Shown: positions 8,214-17,317, counted from the stretch's first letter. The stretch is 25,764 bases of DNA from Porticoccaceae bacterium UBA4026 (GCA_002382445.1 DGAQ01000008.1:18950-44713); one strand, 5' to 3'. Translations and numbers: made by a program. Notes: generated by a model not told the origin, from the sequence alone.

Positions 8214-9071
8214 TTAAATCAAAAAAGTTTGCACCTTCGCGGCTACCTCTTCAGCTTGGCCCTCAAGGTGAAGATGATGCGAGCCAGGCATTTGGACAAT
8301 CTGCATTTGCGGAACCCAGCCAAACAACTCGCTTTGCTGTCGCTCCGGTGAGAACGGGCTATCATTCGCTTGGATCAACATCACCCTAGCGGCTATCGCA
8401 AGGAAAAAGCTCTTTAGATGCTCGGTCGAATACTTGGTATAAGAAGCGGCTTTTAGACGCTGATCACTACTCCAGTAAAAGCCTCTAGGGTCCTCAGCCA
8501 CACCTCTTCCAGCTAAGATTGCAGCTGCCCGGACATCTAAAGGAACAAACCCATTCACGCGAGCCTGAACGGCACGTTCAAAGTCGTGAAAAAAGGTAGG
8601 CGATGACGCTCCAAAGCGATTATTTTCCCGTATAGCCCTAGCCAACTGCCTGGCCGCTGTGTCGCCCGACTGCGGTGTAGGGACGAACCCATCAATAAGT
8701 ACAAGATGACTGACCCTATCGGGAAAAGTTCCAGCAATAAGCCCGGATATGATCGCGCCACGAGAGTGACCTACTAGCGCAAAACGCTCCCACCCCATCT
8801 GATCAGCTACGGCCATTACTTCGCCGACATCCATCCAGATATCATAACTAGCATCTATGGAGCGATGGCTACTTAAGCCATGTCCTGCTAAGTCTAGGGC
8901 CACGACGTTCAGATTGTCCATAAAAGGCAACATGCGATCGAATGTCGCTGCATTATCTAACCAGCCATGAAGAGCAATAACTGGCAACGAGCCTGAACTA
9001 CCCCACTCTTTAGCTTTTAGAGTAAGCCCATTAGTTTCAAAGGTTCGTTCTCTGACAAATTCAATCGACAT
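8214..9071 (-). CDS. Alpha/beta hydrolase, serine-hydrolase-like
   Basis: The protein has 285 residues with no signal peptide. The oxyanion region is VIALHGWLDNAATF (31-44), the nucleophile elbow is LVGHSRGAI with S103, and the catalytic His is probably in GSHHLHLEG (residues about 264-271). The segment VVALDLAGHGLSSHR (57-71) is typical of this group. The pattern HGWLDNA resembles the serine hydrolase-like (SERHL) subfamily; the substrate is unknown and may be an ester or epoxide. It is convergent with folE, and 260 bases separate it from the next upstream gene, so it is probably transcribed from its own promoter. Confidence 0.88.
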   Translation of the reverse strand: MSIEFVRERTFETNGLTLKAKEWGSSGSLPVIALHGWLDNAATFDRMLPFMDNLNVVALDLAGHGLSSHRSIDASYDIWMDVGEVMAVADQMGWERFALVGHSRGAIISGLIAGTFPDRVSHLVLIDGFVPTPQSGDTAARQLARAIRENNRFGASSPTFFHDFERAVQARVNGFVPLDVRAAAILAGRGVAEDPRGFYWSSDQRLKAASYTKYSTEHLKSFFLAIAARVMLIQANDSPFSPERQQSELFGWVPQMQIVQMPGSHHLHLEGQAEEVAAKVQTFLI

Positions 9072-9331
9072 AAAAAATCCTAGTAAGTGCCGTTAACTTT
9101 CAAGCCGCAACAAAGGTAGAGGCATTTAGGTGATCAGAATGTGAATCATTTTCTCGATCTAAATAGTCTATAAACTCAACAGCTTAAAGCCACGAGTCGA
9201 TTAGAATGACCCACTATATATTGATTAACTTAGTTAGTTCTTGACGTGAAAGGCCATCGCCAGGCAGCACTAAGACATCCAGAGGGCTGTAAAATAGCCA
9301 AAAAGCCGATGGAGAGACTACACTGCCAGCT

Positions 9332-9772
9332 TTAATCGCCCTTTTTGGGCTTTCCGCCATCTTTCTTCTGAGGCTTCTTATCAGACTCGTCGCTAACGAT
9401 AAAAGATGGGATGCTACTATCACTTAACTCCTCAGATTCTTCCTGTGTATCTACCACTTCCTCCATGTCAACAGGTGCAGATGAGTATCCTTGTGATGAT
9501 TCGGCTACAGGCCACTCGGCAAATGGGAAAGGCTTTGTTTCATTATTAAATGTCAGAAACATGATAGTCTGGCATACCCATTTAGCTAAACCTTGGCCTA
9601 AATTTCTCAAATTATCGTTGTCTTTGCCAGTTATAAGCACAAACAAAAATTGGGCAAGTACAATCGCCGAAATAGCCAAACCTCCAGCATTAAGTAAGAA
9701 GCCGAACAGCAACATATAGGCTAATCTAACCCAGGTATTAGTGTTTTTCATGTGCATCTTTTTATCCACCAT
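9332..9772 (-). CDS. DUF4389 membrane protein
   Basis: The protein has 146 residues. A long hydrophobic region (about residues 14-49, WVRLAYMLLFGFLL and AISAIVLAQFLFVLITG) should form two membrane passes; a conserved-looking segment LRNLGQGLAKWVCQTIMFLTF follows. After that comes FPFAEWP, a stretch rich in Glu/Ser, and a Lys-rich tail. This pattern fits DUF4389, a family of unknown function that I recall often follows gpsA in gammaproteobacteria. Its start overlaps the gpsA end by 11 bases; an alternative ATG at 9757, with GGTGGA seven bases upstream, would remove the overlap. The function is not known. Confidence 0.8.
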   Translation of the reverse strand: MVDKKMHMKNTNTWVRLAYMLLFGFLLNAGGLAISAIVLAQFLFVLITGKDNDNLRNLGQGLAKWVCQTIMFLTFNNETKPFPFAEWPVAESSQGYSSAPVDMEEVVDTQEESEELSDSSIPSFIVSDESDKKPQKKDGGKPKKGD

Positions 9773-10796
9773 TTGATTTCACCATAAATTCAACATCTTT
9801 ATTTTGATCCGCTAGCATCATTTCACGCAAAGATCCTTTGATAGATCGTTGCTCAAATAAGGTACCATACAAAGCCGACGCTAGGGGCATATAAATACCC
9901 AACTCTTCAGCTTTTTGTATCACCAGCCGAGTTGTATTAACGCCCTCAGCAATCTGTCCAACTTCAATCACCGCCTCATCAAGAGTTCTTCCGCTACCGA
10001 GTGCAAATCCAACTCTAAAGTTTCTACTTAAAGGTGAAGTACAGGTAACGTAAAGGTCCCCTATCCCACTTAGGCCAAGAAAAGTAAGTGGATTTGCGCC
10101 AAATTCAACAGCAAAACGACTCATTTCAGCCAGACTTCTGGTAAGCACAACACTTTTAGTGTTTTGCCCAACGCCCATGGCATCAGCAATACCTGCAACA
10201 ATGGCGTAAATATTCTTCAGAGCCCCGGCGAGCTCAACACCAAAACGATCGTGATTAGGATAAACACGAAAATATTCAGATACTAAAAGTTTCTGAATAT
10301 GGGCACAGAATAGATCATCATCGCTGGCTACGACCGTAGCGGTTATTTCAAACTGAGCAATCTCTTTAGCAAGGTTGGGCCCGCTGATGACCCCAACTTT
10401 ACAATCGGATAGTTCTTCTTCAAGTATCTGACTTGGTAACAAAAAGGTGTCAGCCTCAATGCCTTTAGCTGTGCTGACAACAAAGGTGCCGGGGGAAATC
10501 CAAGAACTAACTGACTTGGCCACATCACGGAAAGAACCACTGGGAATCGCAAAAAACACAGTATCGCACCCCTCCACCGAAGCTTTCAAGTCAGTACTTA
10601 TTAATAAGCTAGGATGTAATTTATATCCTGGCAGGTAAGCTGAATTCTCGCCGTCCTTAGTGATTTGACGCAACACCTCTTCACTACGCAACCACAGTGT
10701 GGTCTTATAGCCATTGACTGCGATCATATTAGCTAGAGCGGTTCCAAAACTGCCGCCACCTAAAACCGCCACCCTGTTATTTTTATAATTAATCAC
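9762..10796 (-). CDS. gpsA: Glycerol-3-phosphate dehydrogenase [NAD(P)+]
   Basis: Reduces dihydroxyacetone phosphate to sn-glycerol 3-phosphate, the backbone for phospholipids; cytoplasmic. The protein has 344 residues, normal for GpsA. The dinucleotide site VAVLGGGSFGTALAN (9-23) is intact, as are SGPNLAKEI and the substrate-domain block ELAGALKNIYAIVAGIADAM, with catalytic Lys in ALKN, and the downstream GLSGIGDLYVTC. The start is GTG, supported by GAGG five bases upstream. It overlaps the DUF4389 gene, suggesting one transcription unit; htpG lies 114 bases upstream, separated by a probable terminator. Confidence 0.96.
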   Translation of the reverse strand: MINYKNNRVAVLGGGSFGTALANMIAVNGYKTTLWLRSEEVLRQITKDGENSAYLPGYKLHPSLLISTDLKASVEGCDTVFFAIPSGSFRDVAKSVSSWISPGTFVVSTAKGIEADTFLLPSQILEEELSDCKVGVISGPNLAKEIAQFEITATVVASDDDLFCAHIQKLLVSEYFRVYPNHDRFGVELAGALKNIYAIVAGIADAMGVGQNTKSVVLTRSLAEMSRFAVEFGANPLTFLGLSGIGDLYVTCTSPLSRNFRVGFALGSGRTLDEAVIEVGQIAEGVNTTRLVIQKAEELGIYMPLASALYGTLFEQRSIKGSLREMMLADQNKDVEFMVKSNGG

Positions 10797-10865
10797 TAAA
10801 GCCTCAAGAAAGAGCCTGCAACTGCGTTCATTATAAGTTCTAGAGCTAAAGATGTCAGCCGCAAA

Positions 10866-10889
10866 TGAAGAAGCGCCTCACAGAGACGC
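10866..10889 (-). terminator. Probable rho-independent terminator of htpG
   Basis: Read on the minus strand, about 20 bases after the htpG stop codon, GCGTCTC (10889-10883) pairs with GAGGCGC (10879-10873) with one G-T pair and a three-base loop, followed by a T-rich TTCTTCATTT. GC-rich stem, position and T-rich tail fit an intrinsic terminator that separates htpG from gpsA. Confidence 0.6.
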
Positions 10890-10910
10890 CTGAGTTGGAT
10901 GAGCACCGCA

Positions 10911-12866
10911 CTAACCAAACATGAGTCTATTTAACTCATGGACGAACTGAGCTGGATTTTCAAGCGGCCGTCCGGCTGACAATGCGGCCTGATCGAAGAG
11001 AACACCAGCGAGTATAGCGGCTGCCCCCTCATCAGTTTCAGCACTCAGCTTACTGACTAACGGATGCTCCATGTTGATTTCCAAAATAGGCTTTGATTCC
11101 GGCACTGCCTGACCTGCAGCTTGCATAATCTTACGCATTTGCTCGCCCATATCGTTATCGCCAACCACTAAGCAGGCCGGAGAGTTGGTCAATCGGGTGG
11201 TCGTGCGCACATCATCAACCCTTTCTCCAAGTAGACTCTTAATTCGCGCGAGGAGGTCAGCATTATCATCAAATTCAGGGTCTTTTTTTACTTTTGCGTC
11301 AGAATCTTGTTGAGTTGAATCGCCGGTTATCTTGCTGAGGTCAAGTTCGCCACGAGCAACGTCTTGGAACGACTTACCGTCGAATTCAGTCAGGTAACCC
11401 ATCATCCACTCATCGATACGATCGGACATTAATAGGACTTCAATGCCGTGCTTACGAAAAACCTCTAAATAAGGACTGTTGTTAATAATTGAGTAACTGT
11501 CTCCAGTAACGTAATAAATCTTGTCCTGCCCTTCTTTCATTCTTTCGATATAGTCAGCTAAGCTAACCGAAGGGACCGCGCCCGCAATGGTAGAACTTGC
11601 AAAACGAAATAGCTTGGCAATTTTTTCACGGTTTCCGTGATCTTCACTTGGCCCCTCCTTCAAAACAGCGCCAAATTGCGACCAAAATGTGGCGTACTTT
11701 TCAGGGTCACTAGTCGCCATCTTACCTAACATATCAAGAACACGCTTGGTCAAGGCCGCTCTAATACTGTCAACTAAAGGGGTTTTTTGCAGGATTTCAC
11801 GAGATACATTGAGTGGTAAATCTGTACTATCCAGAATTCCTTTAACGAAGCGCAGATACATGGGCATAAACTGTTCGGCGTCGTCCATAATAAATGTTCG
11901 CTTTATGTACAGCTTAATGCCGCGAGACGCATCGCGCTGATATAAGTCCATTGGTGCCATGCCGGGGATGTAAAGCAAGCTTGTGTATTCTTGTTTTCCC
12001 TCGACGCGGTTATGACTCCAGGTTAATGGCTCTGCAAAATCACTTGAAACGTGGCGGTAGAACTCTTTGTATTCATCTTCTGTTACTTCGGATCGGGATC
12101 TAGTCCATAAGGCTTTGGCATCGTTAACGGCCTGCCACTCGGGGGCACTCTCCACAACCGTTTCCTTACCATCTGCTTCCGCGGACCCCGCGCTCGGCAT
12201 AGAAGGCATAGCCCGCTTTAGCATTTCCACCGGTATGGCGATATGATCTGAATACTTTTTAACAATACTACGAAGCCGCCAATCATTAGCGAACTCAGAT
12301 TCATCAGATTTTAGGTGCAATGTAATCTCTGTGCCCCTCTCAGTCCGATCAATAGTCTCTAACTGATAATCAGCCTCACCATCGCAGCTCCAGCGAACCG
12401 CCTCAGAAGATGCTGCACCCGCACGGCGTGTCTCAACAACCACTCGATCAGCAACGATAAATGAAGAATAAAAACCAACACCAAATTGACCTATCAACTG
12501 TGAGTCTTGCTGCTGATCTCCAGTTAGATTCTTCAAAAACTCAGCAGTACCAGAGCGCGCTATAGTACCCAAATTGGCGATCACCTCATCGCGTGACATT
12601 CCAATCCCGTTATCAGAAATCGTAATGGTTTTCGCTTTTTCGTCTAAACCAATGCGAATATGGACCTCTCCCTCATCTTCATACAGGGCTGAATTCTCCA
12701 GGGCTTCAAAGCGAAGCTTGTCAGTCGCATCCGATGCATTCGATATTAATTCTCTTAAAAAAATCTCCTTATTTGAATATAGAGAATGGATCATAAGATG
12801 GAGTAATTGCTTGGCTTCCGTTTGAAAACCTAGTGTCTCGGCGCCTGCCTTTGCTTTAGCTGTCAT
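10911..12866 (-). CDS. htpG: Molecular chaperone HtpG (Hsp90)
   Basis: ATP-dependent cytosolic Hsp90 chaperone. The protein has 651 residues, somewhat longer than E. coli HtpG; part of the extra length is a Ser/Ala/Glu-rich insert around residues 220-238 (MPSMPSAGSAEADGK region). The GHKL ATPase motifs are present: E39 in FLRELISNASDATDKLRF with N43, DNGIGM at 85-90, and GQFGVGFYSSF at 126-136. The middle-domain PLNVSREILQ is also clear. It stands alone, with a consensus heat-shock sigma-32 promoter upstream and a likely terminator downstream. AGGAG lies about 11 bases before the ATG. Confidence 0.97.
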   Translation of the reverse strand: MTAKAKAGAETLGFQTEAKQLLHLMIHSLYSNKEIFLRELISNASDATDKLRFEALENSALYEDEGEVHIRIGLDEKAKTITISDNGIGMSRDEVIANLGTIARSGTAEFLKNLTGDQQQDSQLIGQFGVGFYSSFIVADRVVVETRRAGAASSEAVRWSCDGEADYQLETIDRTERGTEITLHLKSDESEFANDWRLRSIVKKYSDHIAIPVEMLKRAMPSMPSAGSAEADGKETVVESAPEWQAVNDAKALWTRSRSEVTEDEYKEFYRHVSSDFAEPLTWSHNRVEGKQEYTSLLYIPGMAPMDLYQRDASRGIKLYIKRTFIMDDAEQFMPMYLRFVKGILDSTDLPLNVSREILQKTPLVDSIRAALTKRVLDMLGKMATSDPEKYATFWSQFGAVLKEGPSEDHGNREKIAKLFRFASSTIAGAVPSVSLADYIERMKEGQDKIYYVTGDSYSIINNSPYLEVFRKHGIEVLLMSDRIDEWMMGYLTEFDGKSFQDVARGELDLSKITGDSTQQDSDAKVKKDPEFDDNADLLARIKSLLGERVDDVRTTTRLTNSPACLVVGDNDMGEQMRKIMQAAGQAVPESKPILEINMEHPLVSKLSAETDEGAAAILAGVLFDQAALSAGRPLENPAQFVHELNRLMFG

Positions 12867-12923
12867 TCTTTTGTGCTCTCCTGGTGGGTACTAAATATTT
12901 ATTTGTTTGGACTCTGCCTCTCG

Positions 12924-12951
12924 AGATGGGGGCAAAGTAAGGAATTTCAAC
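12924..12951 (-). promoter_or_regulatory. Sigma-32 (RpoH) heat-shock promoter of htpG
   Basis: On the minus strand GTTGAAA (12951-12945) and CCCCATCT (12931-12924) are separated by 13 bases. The RpoH consensus is CTTGAAA, an 11-16 base spacer, and CCCCATNT: the -35 matches in six of seven bases and the -10 fully. The predicted transcript starts about 50 bases before the htpG ATG. Confidence 0.88.
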
Positions 12952-12965
12952 CTTTATAAAAGATA

Positions 12966-13433
12966 TTATGGAAGTAAGAAGTGACAGCGAGCGGTCGCTA
13001 TAGGCCTGGCCGGGTCATCCTGCCACGCCGTGGCCGACACATTGACCAGTTTCTTGCCCTGTCTGAGTACTGTGCAATTGGCATAAATCGTCTTATAGCG
13101 CCCCGGGCGCAAATAATCGAGAGAGAAATCGACAACTTTAGGGACCGCGATCACATCTAAGACATAGAGGATCTCAATGGCCGCTGAAAGCTCCAAAAAC
13201 CCACCAATCACGCCACCGTGAATCGCGGGTAGCGATGGATTGCCAATATTGCTCGCTCGCCTCTCAAGCCAGTAAATGACGCTTTCGCTCTCTACTTTGG
13301 CCTGTGCGCCAATGAAACTACTATAAGGAATCAGATCTAGAATCATTTGCGGTTTTTTAGCTTGTCGAGCAGCAATAATCGACTTTGATATCTGGCTCTG
13401 ATCCAATTTGTTGTCACTAGAGGATTGATTCAC
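12966..13433 (-). CDS. PaaI-like hotdog thioesterase, second of a pair
   Basis: The protein has 155 residues, of hotdog-fold type. The helix motif IHGGVIGGFLEL (71-82) matches the HGG-x6-D pattern of PaaI-type acyl-CoA thioesterases, but the usual Asp is Glu here (E81). Later VDFSLDYLRPGRYKTIYANCTVLRQGKKLVNV and SATAWQD are typical beta strands of the fold. The start is GTG, overlapping the stop of the upstream thioesterase gene as GTGA (13430-13433), with GAGGAG just upstream, so the pair is translationally coupled. The substrate is unknown; Glu for Asp may alter or reduce activity. A paralogue that forms a heteromer with its neighbour is possible. Confidence 0.85.
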   Translation of the reverse strand: MNQSSSDNKLDQSQISKSIIAARQAKKPQMILDLIPYSSFIGAQAKVESESVIYWLERRASNIGNPSLPAIHGGVIGGFLELSAAIEILYVLDVIAVPKVVDFSLDYLRPGRYKTIYANCTVLRQGKKLVNVSATAWQDDPARPIATARCHFLLP

Positions 13434-13963
13434 TGGGTCTCCTCTAACTTTTCAACAGAGGATTTTTTGCTCGAGTTAAATAGCCTACTTATCCTGCGCC
13501 GTAAGATATCAGTAAACCGCATCCCTTCAGCATCAACTTTCATAAAGGTGGCGACACAGTGAGCAATGGGATTATCTTCATCTTCTTGCCAAGCAGAACC
13601 TCGGCAAAAGATCACGTTGGTGGTATTGCGATAAACCTTCGCGGATACATAAATAGGCTTGTTAGGTTCAGCAGGCTGCATATAATCAAGTCGCAGATCC
13701 ATAGTCGGGGTAATAGCCCTGCGCTCTAATACGGTGATGGCTGCGCAGCCGCAACAGGTATCCAGAAGACTGACAATAACCCCACCGTGAACGACGCCCG
13801 TAATTGGATTTCCAATGACCTCTTTCTTATAGGGAAAGGTCATTTCAACCTCTCCCCGGCCAACACGCGTGAGCTTGAAACCCAAAGCGGCACCATGACC
13901 TGAGCGCTCCATAGCGAACTTTAGCGCCGGCTTAAATATCGCCAATTTTAGATCAAATCCCAT
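13430..13963 (-). CDS. PaaI-like hotdog thioesterase, first of a pair
   Basis: The protein has 177 residues. It has the motif VVHGGVIVSLLDTCCG (57-72) with the catalytic Asp (D68) present, then TPTMDLRLDYMQPAEPNKPIYVSAKVYR and a FCRGSAWQED strand, the standard PaaI-like hotdog order. Such enzymes hydrolyse acyl- or aryl-CoA thioesters in the cytoplasm; the substrate cannot be told from sequence. A charged C-terminal tail of about 30 residues (rich in Arg, Ser, Lys) extends past the domain. It lies 47 bases downstream of the SulP transporter gene and overlaps the second thioesterase gene by four bases. Confidence 0.88.
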   Translation of the reverse strand: MGFDLKLAIFKPALKFAMERSGHGAALGFKLTRVGRGEVEMTFPYKKEVIGNPITGVVHGGVIVSLLDTCCGCAAITVLERRAITPTMDLRLDYMQPAEPNKPIYVSAKVYRNTTNVIFCRGSAWQEDEDNPIAHCVATFMKVDAEGMRFTDILRRRISRLFNSSKKSSVEKLEETQ

Positions 13964-14010
13964 ATTCTCACCTTAACCGACAAGGGTTAAAAAAACCAAG
14001 CTAATCTGGA

Positions 14011-15576
14011 TCAATCAAGGCTATCCTCAGCGACAAAATATCTTGGATCTTCAATAACATTTACCTCAACAAGGTTACCCGCTTTGGTCAGGAGCTTACT
14101 ACACTCGTCACTGAGGTGGACTAAGTGCAGTGCTTTACCTGCATTAAGATACCGCTCTGCCAAAGTATCAATCGCATCAAGACCGGAGTGATCTGCAACT
14201 CTCGAGCGCGCGAAATCGATAATGACGTCATCATTATCTTCCTTGGGGTCAAAGCGTTCCAAAAATGACGTCACCGATCCAAAAAATAATGGTCCGGTGA
14301 CTGCGTAGACCGTTGAGCCCTTATGGTCCTCTCGAGCGTCAATCCGAATATGCTTAGCATGCTCCCAGGCAAACACTAAGGCTGACACTATCACGCCTAC
14401 GACCACGGCTACTGCCAAGTCAGTCGCCACTGTAACCGCAGATACTAGCACCAGAATTAAGGCATCAGAACGAGGCACCTTGCCGACAATTCGGAAACTA
14501 CTCCATTCAAATGTACTAATAACCACAATAAACATAACACCAATTAAAGCGGCTAAAGGAATACGTTCAATCAGAGGAGAGGCAAAAAGAATAAAAACAA
14601 GCAAGAAAATAGCCGCCGTTATCCCAGAAGCGCGCCCACGACCTCCAGAGTTAACATTAATCATACTCTGACCAATCATAGCGCAGCCACCCATTCCACC
14701 GAACAAACCCGTGACTGTGTTGGCCACTCCCTGCCCAATACACTCTCGGTTTCCGCGGCCGCGGGTCTCGGTAATCTCATCGATGAGTCGCAATGTGAGC
14801 AGCGACTCTATCAAACCAATCGCCGCCAGAATAACCGCATAAGGGAAGATTATAAACAACGTATCAAGATTGTAAGGAACCGAGGGAATACTAAATACTG
14901 GGAATCCACCAGCAATAGAAGCTATGTCCCCAACTACACGGGTATTTAAATCGAAGCCCAATACTAATAGCGTAACTACCACAATAGCGACCAGAGAAGA
15001 AGGGACAGCCTTAGTTAAACGAGGCAAAAAATGGATGATAGACATCGTCAAAAAAATCAAGCCTATCAACATGTAAAGCTGCTCACCTTGTAGCCAAGAG
15101 ACATCAATAATAGACCCTTGCATAAATGTTCCATGCAGCCAACCAGGTTCGCCCGCGTTACCAAACTGACCCAACTGAGCCAGAAAGATGACAATAGCAA
15201 GTCCGTTCACAAACCCTAGCATTACGGGGTAAGGCACCATTCGAATAAACTTACCCAGCTTTAAGAGCCCAAAGGTGATCTGCAAGAGACCCATCAATAT
15301 TACGGTTACAAATAGGTATTCAACACCATGATCGGCAACAAGAGAAACCATCACTACCGCCAAAGCACCCGTAGCGCCGCTAATCATACCCGGTCGGCCG
15401 CCAATACAGGCGGTGATCAGACCAACCATGAATGCGGCATAGAGCCCTACCAGCGGATCTACACCCGCCACGAAAGCGAAAGCAACTGCCTCTGGCACGA
15501 GGGCCAGAGCAACTGTTAAACCGGAAAGAACATCATTTTTAAGGGTTGCAACTTTACTGAACTGAAATTCGAACAT
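14011..15576 (-). CDS. SulP-family anion transporter with STAS domain
   Basis: Inner-membrane anion transporter of 521 residues. The SulP transmembrane domain fills residues 1 to about 405, including LSGLTVALALVPEAVAFA (18-35), GLYAAFMVGLITACIGGRPG and SGATGALAVVMVSLV, and a later GGMGGCAMIGQSMINVNSGG segment typical of the family. A C-terminal STAS domain (about 420-515) contains VIIDFARSRVADHSGLDAID, where STAS proteins carry the D-S-G signature. Substrates in this family include sulfate and bicarbonate; no sulfate or carboxysome genes are nearby, so I leave it open. It leads a probable unit with the two hotdog thioesterase genes. Confidence 0.93.
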   Translation of the reverse strand: MFEFQFSKVATLKNDVLSGLTVALALVPEAVAFAFVAGVDPLVGLYAAFMVGLITACIGGRPGMISGATGALAVVMVSLVADHGVEYLFVTVILMGLLQITFGLLKLGKFIRMVPYPVMLGFVNGLAIVIFLAQLGQFGNAGEPGWLHGTFMQGSIIDVSWLQGEQLYMLIGLIFLTMSIIHFLPRLTKAVPSSLVAIVVVTLLVLGFDLNTRVVGDIASIAGGFPVFSIPSVPYNLDTLFIIFPYAVILAAIGLIESLLTLRLIDEITETRGRGNRECIGQGVANTVTGLFGGMGGCAMIGQSMINVNSGGRGRASGITAAIFLLVFILFASPLIERIPLAALIGVMFIVVISTFEWSSFRIVGKVPRSDALILVLVSAVTVATDLAVAVVVGVIVSALVFAWEHAKHIRIDAREDHKGSTVYAVTGPLFFGSVTSFLERFDPKEDNDDVIIDFARSRVADHSGLDAIDTLAERYLNAGKALHLVHLSDECSKLLTKAGNLVEVNVIEDPRYFVAEDSLD

Positions 15577-15633
15577 TAATAAATTTTCTCGTAATAACTT
15601 TCATGTGTAGCGGGCATTTAAACTTAATGACAA

Positions 15634-17160
15634 CTAATTACTGCGACTACGGCCGGAACCGCGATTTGAATTACCACCTGATGGTCGGTTTCGACCTGTA
15701 GACGTACTAGACGTTTTTCGAGCGCCTGCGTAGGGCGACGCTCCCTTCGACGAAGGCCTAGTCGAACCCTCGCCAGTGCCAGTCTCTGATTTTCTGTTAC
15801 CGGAACTAGCCTGGTCCTTATTGCCACCGGCGCTGTGAGTTTGGTTTTGACCGCCTCTCTTCAGCTTATTGCCAGGCTTAGGACCTTGCCCATAGACCGC
15901 CCGACGCTTAGTGTTCGATGAATTATTGTTATGCCGTGTATTATCAGTCATGTTGGTTTGGCTATTAAGCGGCTTCCGCGGTTTGGTAGCTCGCACCGGC
16001 CGATTTAGCGTCGTTTCTTTGACCGTCTGTTCCGGTTCAAACCCTTCAATTTCTTTTCGTGGCAATATTTTTTGCGTCAGTCGTTCTATGTCAGACAGTA
16101 AATCGACTTCCTCGGCACTCACGAAAGATATGGCTTCGCCTGTCGCGCCTGCACGTCCAGTGCGGCCAATCCGATGCACATAGTCTTCAGGCACATTAGG
16201 TAGATCAAAATTTACGACATGAGGTAATTGCTCAATATCAAGACCCCGCGCAGCAATGTCAGTGGCTACGAGAATACGGATTTCACCGGCTTTAAATCCG
16301 GCCAGCGCCTTAGTCCGTGCACCCTGGCTTTTGTTACCATGGATAGCCGATGCCACAATACCCTGTGACTCAAGATGCTTAGTTAACTTGTTAGCGCCAT
16401 GCTTAGTCTTGGTGAAAACAAGAGCTTGGCTCCAGTCTCCGTCTTTAATAAGTTTGGTCAAAAGCGGTGCTTTTTGCTTTTTATCTACAGGGCAAACCCA
16501 CTGAGTGACTGTTGGTGCCGCAGCGTTACGCGGAGATACTGATATCTCTATAGGATTCTTAACTAAACCCTTGGCTAACTTTCTGATCTCGTCAGAAAAC
16601 GTTGCCGAAAACATTAGGTTTTGTCGACGTCTAGGTAAAAGCGCAATAATTTTGGTGATGTCATGGATAAAGCCCATGTCTAACATTCGATCTGCTTCAT
16701 CCAATACCAGAATTTCTAGATTAGTAAATTTAACCGCGTTTTGGCTGTGGAGATCCATTAAACGACCCGGCGTGGCAACCAAAATATCAACACCTCGCCG
16801 GAGCTTCATCATCTGAGGGTTTATTTTTACCCCGCCAAAAACGACGGCGGACGACAAAGACATATGTTTGCCGTAGGTAGCAACACTCTCTCCCACCTGT
16901 GCCGCTAACTCCCGAGTCGGTGTCAATATTAGCGTTCGTACTTCGTTTGCTGGTGCTCGTTTTCCTTTGGACAACAGCTCCAGAATAGGCAGAGTGAAAC
17001 CGGCGGTTTTACCTGTTCCTGTTTGAGCCGCGGCCATAACATCATGCCCAGCCAACACGGCTGGTATGGCCTTCTCTTGGATAGGTGAAGGAGTATCGTA
17101 GCCTTGAGCGGCAATAGCTTTTAAAAGGGGCGCTGAAAGGCCCAGAGAATTAAACGTCAT
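15634..17160 (-). CDS. rhlE: DEAD-box RNA helicase, RhlE-like
   Basis: ATP-dependent RNA helicase of 508 residues, used in ribosome assembly and RNA turnover. Motifs in order: Q motif region YDTPSPIQEKAIPA (21-34), Walker A AAQTGTGKTAG (44-54), PTRELAAQ (81-88), ATPGRLMDL (129-137), DEAD (154-157), SAT (185-187), then in the second RecA domain TDIAARGLDIE and HRIGRTGRAG. After about residue 385 a low-complexity tail rich in Asn, Gly, Ser, Arg and Lys follows, ending in SGRSRSN, as in RhlE-type helicases that bind RNA with a basic disordered tail. The MTFNSLGLS start also fits RhlE. The exact subfamily name is less sure than the helicase call. The weak ribosome-binding site lies in an AT-rich leader. 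Confidence 0.9.
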   Translation of the reverse strand: MTFNSLGLSAPLLKAIAAQGYDTPSPIQEKAIPAVLAGHDVMAAAQTGTGKTAGFTLPILELLSKGKRAPANEVRTLILTPTRELAAQVGESVATYGKHMSLSSAVVFGGVKINPQMMKLRRGVDILVATPGRLMDLHSQNAVKFTNLEILVLDEADRMLDMGFIHDITKIIALLPRRRQNLMFSATFSDEIRKLAKGLVKNPIEISVSPRNAAAPTVTQWVCPVDKKQKAPLLTKLIKDGDWSQALVFTKTKHGANKLTKHLESQGIVASAIHGNKSQGARTKALAGFKAGEIRILVATDIAARGLDIEQLPHVVNFDLPNVPEDYVHRIGRTGRAGATGEAISFVSAEEVDLLSDIERLTQKILPRKEIEGFEPEQTVKETTLNRPVRATKPRKPLNSQTNMTDNTRHNNNSSNTKRRAVYGQGPKPGNKLKRGGQNQTHSAGGNKDQASSGNRKSETGTGEGSTRPSSKGASPYAGARKTSSTSTGRNRPSGGNSNRGSGRSRSN

Positions 17161-17317
17161 AATTGTGTCTTTTTGTTAGCCGCAAACCTAGGACCTGGGC
17201 TGCGACATTGAATAGGAATTCTTAGATGGTCCGAGAATGGCGCCGAGAATACAGATATTAGTGTGTAAAAGCTATTTTTAACGGGCTTTACTGACAATTA
17301 ACCTCTAAATTCCGAGA

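Noticed and set aside
8016..8351. Plus-strand open frame of 111 codons overlapping the end of folE and the hydrolase gene
   Set aside because: It runs in another frame through the conserved folE C-terminus and antisense to the hydrolase; the protein resembles nothing and has no good ribosome-binding site.
9214..9423. Minus-strand open frame of 69 codons downstream of and overlapping the DUF4389 gene
   Set aside because: It is out of frame with the recognisable DUF4389 protein and has no family pattern; treated as chance. The rest of the 260-base gap (9072-9331) shows no clear gene or terminator.
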